Below, piece after piece: positions 1 to 12,576 of a stretch of DNA of 64,000 nt. This stretch comes from Cryptomeria japonica (taxonomy: Eukaryota; Streptophyta; Pinopsida; Cupressales; Cupressaceae), in the NCBI RefSeq assembly GCF_030272615.1, contig NC_081411.1:39359140-39423139 (forward strand), written 5' to 3'. The position numbers and the translations under genes were made by a program. Within the stretch, counting starts at the first letter, position 1. Each line of letters begins with the position of its first letter. Below the pieces are notes generated by a model, which made no database searches, was not told where the DNA came from, and saw only the letters and a list, made by a program, of their open reading frames with translations.

Positions 1-3000
1 TGAAAATCTCATCCTTACTTTGATAAACCTCCATTCCTAGAAAATATTTCATCAGACCAAGATCTTTCATCTCAAATTCTTTCATCATAGCAGCTTTGAA
101 TTCATCTTTCATCTTAGAACTACTACCCATATAGAAAAGATCATCAACATACAAACTTATGATGAGAATATCAGTACCTTCTTGTTTGTAGTATAGGGTA
201 GGATCACTCTTACTTCTCTGGAAGCCATTCTCCTGAAAGTATCCATCAATCCTGGCATGCCACGCTCTTGGTGCTTGCTTGAGGCCATACAAAGTCTTCT
301 TCAACTTGTAAACATAATTATCTTTTCCTTCCACTTCAAAACCTTATGGCTGCTCCACATATACTTCCTCTTCTAAGTACCCATTCAAGAAGGCACTTTT
401 CACGTCCATATGATGTATGCTCCACTTCTTCTGAGCTGCTAATGAAATCAGCATTCTTATGGTCTCTTGTCTTGCTACTGGTGCAAATGTCTCTTCATAG
501 TCAATTCCATACTTCTGTGTGAAGCCTTTAGCAATTAATCTTGCCTTGTGTCTTTCAACACTCCCATCACTGTTAAACTTGGTCTTGTAGACCCATTTGG
601 TGCCCATCCTTTTTTTGTCATGTGGAAGTTTTGTTAACTCCCAAGTGTCATTCCTATGAATGGAATCCATCTCTTCTTCCATGGCTTTCACCCAAACCTT
701 ATTAATACATGCATCTTCAAAACATGATGGTTCAAAATCAACTTTGGCTAATAAAGCAAAATTCACTGTCTCACCTATTGGGTTTTCTTCATGTACTTGA
801 TTTCCACTTTTTTGGTAGATATCACTCAACCTCCTTACCTTCTTTGTAGAACTTGGAGAAGAAGCTGGACTTGAACTTGGTACTAAAGAACTTGATGAAA
901 GATTGCTTGGTGGAGTTAAACCACTAGATACAAAAATATTAGTTGGCTGCTCATGATCAATATCAGTAATTATATCATCATTCAAAATAGATTTTGGCTT
1001 CTCAACATGGCCTTTTTGATGACCATAAACTCCCCCTCCATCAAAAATCACATCTCTTGAGACAATAAGCTTGTTAGTGAGGGGATTATACAATCTATAA
1101 GCCTTGTTTTTCTCACTATATCCAATAAAAATACATGACTCACTCTTTGCATCTAACTCCTGTCTATTTTGATCAGGTACATGCACATAAGCCAAACAAC
1201 CAAAAACTTTGAAATGATTAACATTAGGCCTTTTACCATATCAAGCTTCATAAGGAATCATCTTTTCTAGTGCCCTGGTGGGGCTACGGTTGAGGATGTA
1301 TACCGCTGTAGCAACTGCATCTCCCCAATAAGAATTGCTCAATCCCTTGGTTTGTAACATACACCTTGCCATTTCAACCACAGTATGATTCTTCCTTTCA
1401 GCTACTCCATTTTGTTGAGGTGTGTATGCAGTAGTGTGTATGCAGTAGTAAGTTGCCTCTTGATGCCATTAAAATCACAATAACTTTGGAAAGCCTTTGA
1501 GAAAAACTCTCCTCCATGATCAGTCCTTAAACATTTGATCTTGCACCCTTTCTCATTTTCCACAAGGGCTTTAAACTTCTTGAATGTATCCAAGGCTTCA
1601 TCTTTGGCCTTCAAAAAATATACCCAACAATTTCATGAGTAATCATCAATAAAAGTGATGAAATATGATGACTTACCTAAACTCTTAGTCTGCATAGGAC
1701 CACATATATCTGAATGAACAGGCTGAAGTGGGTGATGAGCCCTCCATACATTGCCCTTTGGAAAATTTTCTCTTGCATGCTTTCCTTTAGCACAACCTTC
1801 ACAAACCTCCTTGTGTTCCTCAACCTTGGGCAAACCAGAAACTAATGCATGCGAGGTTAGAAACTTCAAACTATGAAAATTTAAATGTCCATACCTGAGA
1901 TGCCATAACCAACTTGAATCCTCATAAGCCATATTTGCCAAATTGTTGTTATGTTCACCAAACCTCAAGGGGAACATCTTATTTATTGTCATAGGAACAA
2001 CAATGATCACCCTATTATCCTTATTCTTATCATAGATAGTACAAGTCTTATTCTCAAAGACTACTTTATAATTTTTCTCACATAGCTGCCCAACACTTAA
2101 CAAATTATGCTTCAATTGTGGAGTATAATAAATATCATGAATACTCTTTATACCTGCTTTTGTTTGGATCTCCATAGCTCCTTTGGCAACAACCTCTAAT
2201 GATTTATCATCACCAAGCTGGATCTTGGATTTGAAACTTCCATCCTTTGTTGAGAACAAATTCTCGTTCCCTATCATATGGTTAGAGCATCCATAATATA
2301 GGTACCAAACATCTTTACTAGTATTTTCACCCTTGGCATAAGATAAAAATAAGTGACTAGGAGGATTCTCACTACTTTCTTGAGCATAGTTAGCACTTTT
2401 ACCTTCTTTCAATCTGCATTCTCTTTCAAAGTGGCCATACCTATTACAATGGTAACATTGAACATTTATCTTATCAAATCTACCTCTACCTCTTCCTCTG
2501 AAACCACCACTTTCTCTTGAGCCACCTCTTCCTCTACCTCTTGAAGAATTTTGGCTTTGCCCTTTACCTTGGCTTTGATTGATTTTGGCACCACTGTTGC
2601 TTACATCTTCATTTTTTTTTATTAGCAATTTAGAGGAAAACGCTTTCTCTACACCTTCAAAAGAATCTTTCAATCTTTCTTCATGAGACATCAGGGATCC
2701 AACCAGTTGATCAAACTGTAGTTTTGTCAAATCCTTGCTTTCTTCTATGATTATTGCAACATGATTCCATCTGGGTGTCAAAGATCTCAACACCTTTTTT
2801 TATCAAAACTTCATTGCTTATAATTTCCCCAAGTGTAGCCATTTTATTGACCACATCTTTGACTCTGACACAATAATCACTTATACTTCCGGCTTCTTGC
2901 ATCTTCAAATTCTCGAACTCTCGCTTCAATGTCTGAAGCTTGACCACTTTAACTTGATCACTACCCTGGTAAGCTTCTTGTAGAGTCTTCCAGGCATCTT

Positions 3001-3270
3001 TGGCAGTTGTTGCTCCTGATATTCTTGGAAATAAGCTCTTATCAAGAGCTATCTGAATGTGAAACAAAACTTGAGCATTCTTTTTCCTTGCTTCTTTTCT
3101 TGTTGTTCTTTCATTGGTTGTAAGGGCATTCCAATCAACTGGCTCTTCATAACCTGATTCAATAAACTCCCACAAATATTTTCCAATAAAAAAGGTCATC
3201 ATCTTAATGCACCAATAATCATAATCATTCCCATCAAATTCTGGAATGGGCATATGTTTAGAATTCGACA
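1..3270 (-). pseudogene. copia gag-pol remnant
   Basis: Parts in coding order: an N-terminal gag domain of the UBN2/DUF4219 kind (about 3270-2800, FDGNDYDYWCIKMM); an RGRGRG-rich stretch and a CCHC knuckle (CYHCNRYGHFERECR, about 2450); a protease region (about 2290); the pre-integrase histidine/cysteine region (WLWHLRYGHLNFHSL, about 1910); integrase catalytic core (HSDICGP, then TDHGGEF, 1720-1500); integrase C-terminus (about 1200); and RT ([21 protein letters not shown], about 600; [11 protein letters not shown]-like motif about 400; YVDDL near 150). Domain order and motifs are copia. Broken in several places and not expected to make a full polyprotein. Confidence 0.88.
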
Positions 3271-3340
3271 TGATTAACTTTGGCAAAATTCCAACAATAA
3301 AACTTTAACCCAAAACAATTTTACCTGCTCTAATACCACT

Positions 3341-3829
3341 TGTAGAATTTTGAACTTGACCTATCCTATCTGAACCAGCTAATTAGCAAACAATAACAAC
3401 AAAAATAATAAATTGCAAAAAGAAATCACAATTCAGAATAAAAAACATAGTGCCCTATTTTTTAGAATTGCACACACCAATTTCTTTATTGAAGTTTAAT
3501 TAAAAATTACATAGAGGCTGTATATATAAAGAATTTGTAGTCTAGAAGAATTAATAATAACTGTAGTTCTAAATATATTTCTAGCATTGCATGGAAAGCT
3601 ACTAAAGCTCTCAAACTAAAAAAAACAAACTACTCCCTAAATTAAGAATACAATAAGTGCATGCACTACATGCTTTATTTACTAAAAACAAACTCATGCA
3701 AAAAACAAAACTAAAAATAGTCCTAAGGATTAATGCATGTTGGAGTACATGCTTTATTTGCACGAATAAACAAAAAACTATTAACTAAATTAATCTAGCT
3801 ACATGCTAGAGTAGCATCAGTTACCAACA
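3341..3829 (-). repeat. 5' LTR of the copia fossil
   Basis: The inner edge is set by a tRNA-Met-type primer site reading TGGTATTAGAGC on the minus strand next to a TG/CA-type boundary at 3341. On the minus strand a TATATATA-like box near 3525 is followed by AATAAA near 3490, the usual promoter-then-polyadenylation order inside an LTR. The outer edge is placed at about 3829, where the minus strand reads TGTTGGTAACTG; this is a guess because the partner LTR lies outside the window. Confidence 0.55.
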
Positions 3830-4470
3830 AAAACCTTGTTCTGTTCCTAAGAACCATATAATTTTGAGAAGTTAATTTTGTCGAGCAAAATACTATTATC
3901 TGATCTTAATTGCCTGCAAATTATCCAAATGTTGATTGTATTATCAAGAAAACAAACAAAGTCCTTTGACCATTCATCACAATTGCAATTTCTATTTCAA
4001 AGATCAATATTTCTTATTAATTTTTTTTTTATTTAATTACAATTTCCATTCTAGAAATCAGTATTTCCTATTAATCTTTTCTTCTTTTCGATGCTATTGA
4101 TAGGGAGTCCAGCTGTATCACAGCTCTTAGTTACGCCGAAGGCATCTCCTACTATGAAATGCACCGAGCTTTTATTATCTATCAACGGTAGAGATTGTCA
4201 TTCAAGACCTACAAGATGGTCTGGATGATCATCACTGTTCTTCATGAGCCGTAGTCTTTGATGGGACAGTCTTCTCTTCATTCACAGGCCACACTTATTA
4301 TGTACGTTGGAAAATATGGTCAAATTCGTGTTGGGAAAACAATTAATTTGCTCCGTGAGCACCGCCGAGTGGGAGCATTTCAAGGAAAAAATATTTTGGT
4401 AAAAAAGCCCGTGACATATCGTAGGCCTCTACAAGGTATTTGCTGGTTTTTGTACTCAGGCAACTTGATA
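3830..4470. other. unassigned AT-rich stretch, possible gene relic at its right end
   Basis: The first 260 bases are AT-rich with a T run near 4020 and hold nothing I can name. From about 4090 the composition becomes more gene-like and an open frame (4258 onward) runs into the glycosyltransferase relic. The residues before position 4471 do not resemble that family or any other I recognise. Confidence 0.4.
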
Positions 4471-4812
4471 ATGGAGAATGAGATTGAAAGCAAGAAATTT
4501 TTAGGGCACGCGGTGGTTGTGCTGTACCACACCAATCCCCTGCTTCAATTCACCAAAAATATGGCTTCCAAGGGCCGCCTCATCTCCTTCATCATGAGCC
4601 TCCCTTACGATCATACCAGAATTGAAAAGGCCATAGAATACCTCAATCACCTCAACCTGGTTGTTCTTGGACTTTTTCAATTAGAGTGGATCCCAATGAG
4701 ATCCTTCCTCACGTGCCCATCGATTGGAGAAGGTGCAGATGCTTGGGAAGGGCCAAAGTTCATAAGTAAATGGCTCGATAGTAAACCCCCGCTTTCAGTA
4801 GTTTATTTTTAG
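4471..4812 (+). pseudogene. UDP-glycosyltransferase (UGT, GT1) relic with large internal deletion
   Basis: Family 1 plant UGTs transfer sugar from UDP-sugars to small acceptors in the cytosol and are about 450-500 residues long. Seen here: from ATG 4471 the translation MENEIESKKFLGHAVVV is followed by NPLLQFTKNMASKG, the standard N-terminal acceptor-domain start (GHAVVVPYPAQGHINPLLQF in the family), with the PAQGHI block missing. It then jumps to text like the inter-domain region, ending PKFISKWLDSKPPLSVVY, the segment just before the sugar-donor domain. About 200 residues between these landmarks are absent, and the donor-binding PSPG box is not seen. The frame closes right after VVYF. The upstream extension of the open frame (4258-4470) is not UGT-like. 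It cannot encode a working enzyme. The assignment rests on two short but characteristic blocks. Confidence 0.68.
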
Positions 4813-4843
4813 ATTTCAAAATTCCACAAATGTAAGTTTCATT

Positions 4844-5176
4844 ATGTGGATGCAGGAATTAGATGGATTTCAAAATATCCTATCCAAAACCAAAGGCAAG
4901 TGTTTTCAATCTTTTATGGACAAATCCATGAATTGCCAAATAACATATTTAATAGGGGAGCGGGAAGATGGTTTTGATTCTTGTCTACTATGCCTTCAAA
5001 TTGACTACCTCAATCAACCTCAACTTGACACGAATTCAGACATAAACCCAAGCATTTCTCCAGGGATTAATCTTCAAAACTTGAAGTGTTTAATAATCAG
5101 CGGCGGGCGTTACCAAAGTTTGTGGCAGAGCGCGCGACGTGCAGGTATTTTGTTCTTCCCCATTGCAAAGTAAGTC
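4844..5176 (+). other. unassigned 109-codon open frame
   Basis: An open frame follows the UGT relic by about 30 bases. Its first part (FQSFMDKSMNCQITYLIGE) could be a scrambled piece of the same UGT N-terminal domain. Its end (LQNLKCLIISGG) is faintly leucine-rich-repeat-like. Neither match is convincing. A GCAG just before position 4857 and a TAAG after 5169 look loosely like exon borders. Probably another gene relic; no function is claimed. Confidence 0.25.
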
Positions 5177-5388
5177 TTCATTTAAAGGGTATACTTAGAT
5201 GCACATTATGTTAATGGTAAGAATATATTTCTTTTGAATCTCGGGCACCCACCCGTTTAAAAGAGCTGTAGGTTCGTGAAATCTTTTTGGAAGAGTTCTC
5301 AGATTTGTTACGAATATTAAATAATGTGCAAGAGGCGGAGATTATATGGAAGAGGTAGTTGAGGAAACACAAATGGATATCTATTGAA

Positions 5389-5393
5389 TGAAT
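5389..5393. repeat. target-site duplication TGAAT, left copy
   Basis: TGAAT lies directly before the left LTR of the copia element and is repeated directly after its right LTR (10248-10252), the expected 5-bp integration footprint. Confidence 0.9.
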
Positions 5394-5659
5394 TGTTAAG
5401 ATGAATACCAACGGATATCATTGTCTTTCCTCCAAAACCGTGTCTCTTCAGTTTCCGCTATAGTTGGAAGCTTATTTAAAGCTGTTGTTGTATCATTGTA
5501 AAATGTAATCTATTGATATAATAAAAGACTTCTGCTCTCAGTATGGATGTAGGCTAAGTTTGCCGAACCATGATAAAATCTGGTGTTTAGTCTTTGTGCT
5601 CTGTTTTTCATCCTTTTTTATTTCTGCAAACTGTATTTGTTTATCTTCTATCTTTTACA
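5394..5659 (+). repeat. 5' LTR of copia element
   Basis: Starts TGTTAAGATGAATACC and ends ATCTTTTACA. A near copy lies at 9983-10247. An AATAAAAG block in the middle is a plausible polyadenylation signal. The primer-binding site follows within a few bases. Confidence 0.9.
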
Positions 5660-5718
5660 ATTGGTATTAGAGTTGGGTGCACAGCTGTTTGGAAATTTGG
5701 TAATTGAATTTCTTGAAG

Positions 5719-8700
5719 ATGGAGGATTTGAAGGTGCAGAAATTTTCCGGAATGAATTTCGGGATATGGAAGATTTAGATGCAATCTTTGCTGATCAAGC
5801 AAGACCTTAAACTTGTGCTCGAAGGAAAATCAAAGAAGCCTTCTACCATGAAAGATGAAGATTGGGAGACTCTTGATGAAAAAGCCAAGGCAACAATTTT
5901 TCTTTCGCTGAATGAAAATGTTCTAGTTCAATGTTGCAGAGGAGAATACTACAAAAGAAGTTTGGGACAAACTAATAAAAACATATGCTATGGCGTCTGT
6001 TGCAAATAAAGTCTTCATCGTGAAGAAACTTTATAAACTCAAGATGAAGGAAGGTTGCGCAATGGTGAACCAAATTAATGAATTCAACACTTTGATTAGC
6101 CAAGCGAATTAGGTTGGAATGACTCAAGACAATGAAAATAAAGTTTTTCTTCTCTTATGCTCTCTACCAAATAGCTGGGATGGAGTTGTGACAGCCATAA
6201 GCACTACGACATCAAGCTCCAAGAAGTTGGCCTTTGATGAAGTTTCAGCCACTCTTCTCTCCGAAGATTTAAGGAGGAAGAATGATGAGCCCTCATCCAG
6301 TGATGCTCTCACAATGGTGAGCATCGAAAATAGAGGAAGAAGCCAATATAGATGCAGAAATAATAACTATTGGAGGTCCAATTTAGCTAGAAGATCGCAG
6401 TCTAGAGGAAGAGAAGGCGGTTGTTGGTTTTGTGGGAAGGCTGGTCATATCAAGAAAGATTGTAGAAAGTACAAGAAGGCACAAGACAAAGTATTGGACA
6501 ACGAAGCAAGCATAGTCCATGATAAAGATGATGGGATTCTAGTACTACCTACAACTGATACAAAATTTGATTTGTGGGTAATTGATTCCGGTGCCTCTTT
6601 TCATGCTTCCTCTCTCATGGATGCATTCACAAATTATCAAGAAGGCGATTTTGGAGAAGAATACTTGGGCGACAACAAAGCTTGTAAAATCATTGGGAAA
6701 GGTGATGTTGTCTTGCATCTAGATGGAGGAACCAAATTATTGCTCAAAGATGTTAGACATGTTCCTCAATTAAAGAGAAATCCGATTTCAGTCAGTCAAT
6801 TATATACACAAGGCTTTAAAACCGAACTCATGGACACATGGAAAATAGCCACAGGTTCCTTAGCTATTACAAAAGGAGACAAGACGGGCAATCTCTACAT
6901 TGTGAAAACCATTGATGAGGTGGGAGCTACTATGACACTTGTGGGAAGCGATGTAGCCCTTTGGCATCAACGGTTAGGTCACATGAGCAAGAAAGGCCTT
7001 GAGGTGATGCTCAACCATGACCAACTTCTGGGTCTACAATTAGCAAATTTAGAGTTTGGTGAACATTGTCTTCATGGGAAGCAAAGACGGGTTAGCTTCT
7101 TGAAGAATGGACACGACATGAAGACAACATCGCTGAAATTGATGCACGCAGATGTCTTTGGACCTACGGAGGCAACCTCTTATGGAGGCGCAAACTATTT
7201 TGTTACTTTTCTAGATTATTGTACTAGAAAAGTTTGGATTTATATGATGTCCCATAAATCTGAAGTGTTTTCAAAATTCAAAAATTTCAAAGCACTTGTT
7301 GAAAACCAAAGTGGTCACAAAATAAAGTGTTTAAAAACGGACAATGGAGGTGAATTTTGTTCCTTGGAGTTTGATAACCTTTGTGCAGATCATGTCATTA
7401 GAAGAATTAAAATTGTTCTGTTCACCCCTCAAGAGAATGGGGCAGTGGAAAGGCTCAACCGAACTATCCCTGAGAAAGCACGGTGCATGCTCTCAAATGC
7501 TGGTTTAAGCAAGGAGTTTTGGGCTGAGGCTTGTAATACAACTGTGTATCTAATCAACCGGAGTCCTTCATCACGGTTGAATTTTGGTATTCCGGAAGAG
7601 GAATGGCTAGGAAAACGGATTTCATATTCACACATCCGAGTTTTTGGATGTGAAGCCTATGTTCATGTCCCAAAAGAAAAGAGGACAAAGCTGGATTTTA
7701 AATCACAACAAGGCATCTTCATAGGCTATAGCGAAGATCAATTTGGTTTCAGACTTTGGGATCCTATTGGAAAGAAAATAATTCGTAGCAGAGATGTTGT
7801 CTTTAATGAGACAGTATTTCCAAGCTTGGAGAAACATGACAATTCAAAAAATGAATACATACATTTGCCAAATTTATGTAATAATGGAAATTATGTTCGA
7901 AATAATTCTGTTGTTCATAACACTTCAGCAGGTTTGGATACTACATGGTGGCATGATGGTATGTCTTTAGTGCAACAACAGTCTTTGTTCAATACACAAC
8001 CTACAAGTTATTCCCCTATCTGTGACTCACATCTTGGTATGCAGCCATTTGTTGACTCTTTAATTCGCAGTATTGACCAACATATGCGCAAAAGTAGTGG
8101 TGATAATGGTCATAATGATGAAAACATCAGGGTGCAGAAAGGTGTAGTATCCTCTGATAAAAGGCATTCAACATCTGAAAAAGACCAAGAACATAGTGAT
8201 GGGGATATAAGAGAAAAAGACCTAGCTGATGTTAAAATTGATTTAGGGAATGTCAAAAGATTAAGTAGACAGAGAAAGATTCCATCCAAATTCTCTGATT
8301 ATAAACTTCTCTTCACTGAAGAGGTAGAGCCCACTTTATTGCTCTCTGAATACACAGAACCTTCAAATTTTCAAGCAACTATGAAGGATGAAAATTGGGA
8401 TAAATGGCAGGGTGCTATGCAAGAAGAAATGAGTTCGATTGAAGATAATAACACATGGGATTTGGTTTTCCTTCCACCAAATCGAAAACCACTTGAGAAC
8501 AAGTGGGTATATAAATTGAAAGAAGAAGGCGAAGGTAGGAAGCGTTACAAAGCCAGATTGGTGGTAAAGGGTTATGCTCAAGAAAAGGGGATCGATTTCA
8601 CTGAAATTTTCTCTCTAGTTGTGAAGATGACATCAATCCGAACTGTTTTAGGACTCACAGCTGCATGGGATCTTGAGTTGGAACAACTTGATGTGAAGAC

Positions 8701-9869
8701 ATCATTTCTACACGGAGACATTAATGAAGAATTGTACATGAGTCAGCCTGAAGGCTTTGTGCAAAAAGGACATGAACATCTCTATTGTCAACTAAAACAT
8801 AGCTTGTATGGGCTCTAACAAGCCCCGAGGCAGTGGTATGTTAAGTTCGATTCTTTCATGATTGAACATAACTTCATAGGATGTGAATCTGATCCATGTA
8901 TCTACTACAAGAAACTTCAGAATGGTAAATTAGTCATTCTTCTTCCCTATGTTGATGATATGTTGGTAGCTGGTACAAGTTCTAGAATTGTTGGTGAGTT
9001 AAAAACTAAATTGGCAAGTAAATTTTCTATGAAGGATTTAGGGGCAGCCAAGAAGATTCTTGGCATGACAATCACCTGAGATAGAGAAAAGAAGGAGATC
9101 ACTTTGTCACAAAAGGAATACATTGATAAAGTAGTTGATCATTTTGGTATCGTTGATGCCAATATTGTTTCTACCCCACTTGCCACTCATTTTCAGTTAT
9201 CTTCTGATTTGTGCCCAAAAACACAAGAAGACAAGGATTTCATGGAAGAAATTCCTTACAAATTAGCAGTTGGTAGCATTATGTATGCTATGGTTACTAT
9301 ACGTCCTGACATTGCTCATGCGGTGGGAGTTATGAGTAGATTCATGAGCAATCCTGAGAAGATTCATTGGGAAGCGGTTAAGTGGATATTGAGGTACCTA
9401 AAAGGAACTTCAAATTATGCATTATGCTTTGATGGCAACAATGTTCAGTTACAAGGTTTCACGGATTCGGATCTTGCTGGAGATTTAGACAAACAAAGGT
9501 CTACTATTGGTTATGTCTTCATGTTTGCAAGAGCTACCATTAGTTGGGCCTCTAGGCTGCAACGTTCTATTGCTCTTTCTTCTACAGAGGCTGAGTATTT
9601 GGCTCTTTCTGAAGGTGCGAGAGAAATGATCTGGTTGCAATGATTGTTTGGTGAAATGAAGTACCAACAAAGCGATTATGTTATGTTTTGTGATAGTCGC
9701 AGTGCCATTTTTTATGGCTCACAACCATTCCTCTCAGCGACATTCTAAACATATTGATGTGCATGCTCTTTTTGTTCGTCATATGGTTGAAGAAGGAAAG
9801 TTGAAGGTTATTAAAATTGGCACAAATGTCAACCCGACAGATATCTTTACTAAAAGTGTGTCCAAGTAG
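5719..9869 (+). pseudogene. copia gag-pol remnant
   Basis: Domains in order: gag (about 5719-6400), CCHC knuckle (CWFCGKAGHIKKDC, about 6420), protease (WVIDSGASFHA, about 6575), pre-integrase HHCC region (LWHQRLGHMSKKGL, about 6960), integrase core (HADVFGP about 7145; TDNGGEF about 7340), integrase C-terminal fold (about 7660-7830), a variable linker (about 7840-8330), reverse transcriptase (NKWVYKLKEEG about 8500; QLDVKTSFLHGD about 8690; YVDDML about 8950) and RNase H (DSDLAGD about 9470; STEAEYLALSEGA about 9590; a KHIDV-type block near 9750). The long uninterrupted central stretch covering protease to early RT shows that decay is modest. Confidence 0.9.
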
Positions 9870-9982
9870 AAGTTCGAAAGTGCAAGGACTTCTCTTGGGC
9901 TCGTAAAGAAGAAGTAAATCAGCATGAAGAGCAGGCGAATGACTGATCAATAGCAGAATCCGTTGGCTATCAGGTGGGAGAT

Positions 9983-10247
9983 TATTAAGATGAAGACCAA
10001 CGAACATCATTGCCTTCCCTCCAAAACTATGTCTCTTCAGTTTCCGGTGTAGTTGGAAGCTTATTTAAAGCTGTTGTTGTATCATTGTAAAATGTAATCT
10101 GTTGATATAATAAAAGACCTCTTCTCTCAGTGTGGATGTAGGCTAAGTTTGCCGAACCACGATAAAATCTGGTGTTTAGTCTTTGTGCTCTGTTTTCATC
10201 CTTTTTTATTTCTACAAACTATATTTGTTTATCTTCTATCTTTTACA
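9983..10247 (+). repeat. 3' LTR of copia element
   Basis: Aligns end to end with 5394-5659, with about 17 substitutions and one single-base length difference. It is preceded by a purine tract and followed directly by the second TGAAT (10248-10252). Confidence 0.9.
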
Positions 10248-10252
10248 TGAAT

Positions 10253-12576
10253 CTCCATAGTTTAAGTGTGATGAGCTCAAAATTAGGACTCAATGATGGA
10301 GTCATTTTCGGTCATTGTTGGTAATTGTTTTAAATTGAGGGAGCTATTGAGATGCTACTACGGATTCTTGTGCTTCAGCTATTCTGTACATTAAAAGAAT
10401 GTTTTAGGTAGGCAACTATTTTTTATTTGTCCAATTACAATGTCGGTTGTTTGGTTTTTATTGCCGTTGTGCACCTCATTCTGTAATCTATGTTATTTGT
10501 AAATTCTTCTTTCTTTCAATATAAATTAAAAAAAAAAACCAGGTAACTTGGCTTCCACTAATACTATAGAGGGGCTACCTACTTTAAGTCCATGGTTATC
10601 CAAACTTGTTCGTGCAGCAATACTGAAATGCTTTCATAAGCTGGAATATGATGCTTTAATACTGTTTTTCAGCAGGCAATCGTAAATATGGTTTTTGAAT
10701 CGAGTGTTCTTTCATTTCTTTATTGAATCAAAGCTTTATTACTGTGTATGAACTCGTGTATTTATCTCCTATTCCAGAGTGTGTCGTCCAAGGGATTGAA
10801 TCTTTGTTTTCTGACGCTAATATTGGCATCGACCGAGTGCGAAAATTATGTCCAAGGGGTCGATTCATTATTTTAATGCCCGTACGTTGTTGAATCGTTA
10901 TCATGGCGGTATCTATCAAGCTCATAGTACAACTCACCCACTCCACTCACACTCTTTCCAAAAAAACTTCACCGTAAATAATCTTAAATGTACTTTTATA
11001 ATGTGCGAAGACTTTACCTTGTAACTAGCAATTTAAAAAAAAATCTATTTAAAATATGTGAGATATGTAGGGGAGAGGATCCAATAGTTGTGCACCCTAA
11101 CTTCACGCTTCTCAAAATCTTATGTGGAAATTTCAAATCACTAGATTTTTTTACAGCAGCTTACTTGGAAAGTCACCTACTTATAATTAAGGTTTCAGGG
11201 CCACATCATCAAATATAATGCCACACTAGCATGCTTTTCGCCAAGGTGTCCAAAACAACCCCCCAAAAAAGTGAGACCAATAGGTGTGCAAAAGAGCCCC
11301 AATACTTGTGCGGTTGATGTGGCATCACATGATTAGTTACTTTTCACAACAAATGGTATATTTCATTCAATTATTGGTACTTATAATACAACTATTGGTG
11401 CAATGTTGTACTAAAGTTGGACATTAAATCAACAAGTATGGGGTATTAAATCAACAACTTCTATCATAAGATTTGGAACACGCTCAACTACTCGGTCCTT
11501 TCCCCTATAATAAGTTCTTTCGAAAGCTTTGCATTTTGTATATAACATTTTCAAAAAATTTATGTAATAAATAATGAAAGAGATAGCTACTAGTTTCATA
11601 TTGTCACACATGAATCATTCAAAACTATTTTATTTTGCTATGACAAATTAACAAATATTAACCAATGTGATCAAATATTATAAAAGCAAACTGAAATAGT
11701 TCCTGTTATATCTCTAGAATTTTATAGTCTACACCAACATGGAATAGCTTGTGGCACCTGTTATGGCTGCTCTGGGGCCCCTTTAAAGAAAGGGAGGTCA
11801 CAAGTTTGAATCTTGTTGAAATACAATAAGGTGTTTCTTGAATTGTAAATTAAGATGACATATATTATAAGTCATATAGACCCAAATAAAAATTGCTTGA
11901 AACTATAGATTTCAAAATTACTTAACTATGGGTAGCCCTCGAATCTCCCACCCTCACAAACAGTAAGAGAAATAAGCCGTAAAATCTCTGAATTGACAGT
12001 TTTATTGTATTTTTAAGACATTAGGATAAAAGACAACTGAAGCTTCTCAATTAAAATATAGTAATATTGGATCAAAACCTCTATCCAAAAAGCAATCTAA
12101 CAATATTTTGTATTCGGCGTACCTTGGGGTGCAATTGCTAGTTATAAATATGCAATGGGGGACTCCATTTAATCAACTTTTATTAAAAAAAATTATGAGA
12201 CTCCCTTCCCAAGTCACTGTCAACTTCGTCTGTTGTGCCCACTTTAGAGTCGTGACAAGAGATTAAAGAAAAGTCACTTTAACTTGCTTTGGCCACTGTC
12301 CACATTTCTTAAAGAAATTAAACTAGTCAGTGATGTGACACAATGGCTTTGGCGTTACGCAGGATGTGCTTTTTAAAGAGTACTCTCTGCCGTTTGGTCC
12401 CTCACCCTCTTCTCTGCATTTACTCACTCATAACTTTTGGCAAGCAGAATTTCTTTTCTGGGCCCCGATTTATATGCGTAACAGAGATTAAAGATCGAGT
12501 GATGCAACCCAATCAACGACTCTCAGATAATTCACTGCACAACGCTTTCGTGACCGATAATATTTCGTGACATGGA
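10253..12576. other. intergenic stretch, no gene identified
   Basis: AT-rich DNA. An A run at about 10528-10539 after a CAATATAAATT block could be the tail of an old LINE or SINE, but no coding relic precedes it. Short open frames (10728-10946 minus, 10988-11218 plus, 12343-12570 plus) have no recognisable family and no support. The only structured item is the SINE-like segment at 11735-11840. The last few hundred bases may hold the SDR promoter, but I cannot point to a convincing TATA box. Confidence 0.6.
11735..11840 (+). repeat. possible tRNA-derived SINE relic
   Basis: TAGCTTGTGGCAC (11745-11757) resembles a pol III A box and CAAGTTTGAATCT (11801-11813) resembles a B box, about 56 bases apart. 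GGGAGGTCACAAGTTTGAATC is the kind of text seen in tRNA-derived plant SINE heads such as Au. The 3' end and target duplication are not clear. Assigned from motif resemblance only. Confidence 0.38.

Larger units (their letters stand above)
1..3829 (-). mobile_element. Ty1/copia LTR retrotransposon, minus strand, cut by window edge, broken
   Basis: Read on the minus strand this is a copia element: 5' LTR (about 3829-3341), a tRNA-Met-type primer site beside it (about 3329-3340), gag, protease, integrase and the first part of reverse transcriptase, which runs off the window at position 1. The order protease-integrase-RT is diagnostic of Ty1/copia. The downstream RNase H and 3' LTR are outside the window, so neither insertion age nor target duplication can be judged. 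The reading frame is broken by a handful of changes, so it is a fossil, though its domains are easily recognised and it is not very ancient. Confidence 0.9.
5394..10247 (+). mobile_element. Full-length Ty1/copia retrotransposon, broken
   Basis: Both ends, both LTRs (266 and 265 bp), a tRNA-Met-like primer site (5661-5673), a purine-rich tract before the right LTR (about 9971-9982) and a 5-bp target duplication are present, so this is one undisturbed insertion of 4,854 bp with no other element inside it. The LTRs differ at about 17 of 265 positions (about 6.4 percent) by eye. That corresponds to a few million years at a fast grass-like rate and 10-15 million years at the slow rates of long-lived trees. 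The coding region carries about four to six breaks, so it is a fossil. Confidence 0.93.

Noticed and set aside
4091-4104. Word TGATAGGGAGTCCA shared with about 17568, considered as evidence of a common repeat
   Set aside because: Similarity stops after about 14 bases on both sides, so chance is likely.
12343-12570. 75-codon frame starting MALALRRMCFLKS upstream of the SDR, considered as an alternative first exon or transit peptide
   Set aside because: It ends well before the SDR exon, has no usable splice link, and the ATG at 12687 gives the expected family N-terminus.
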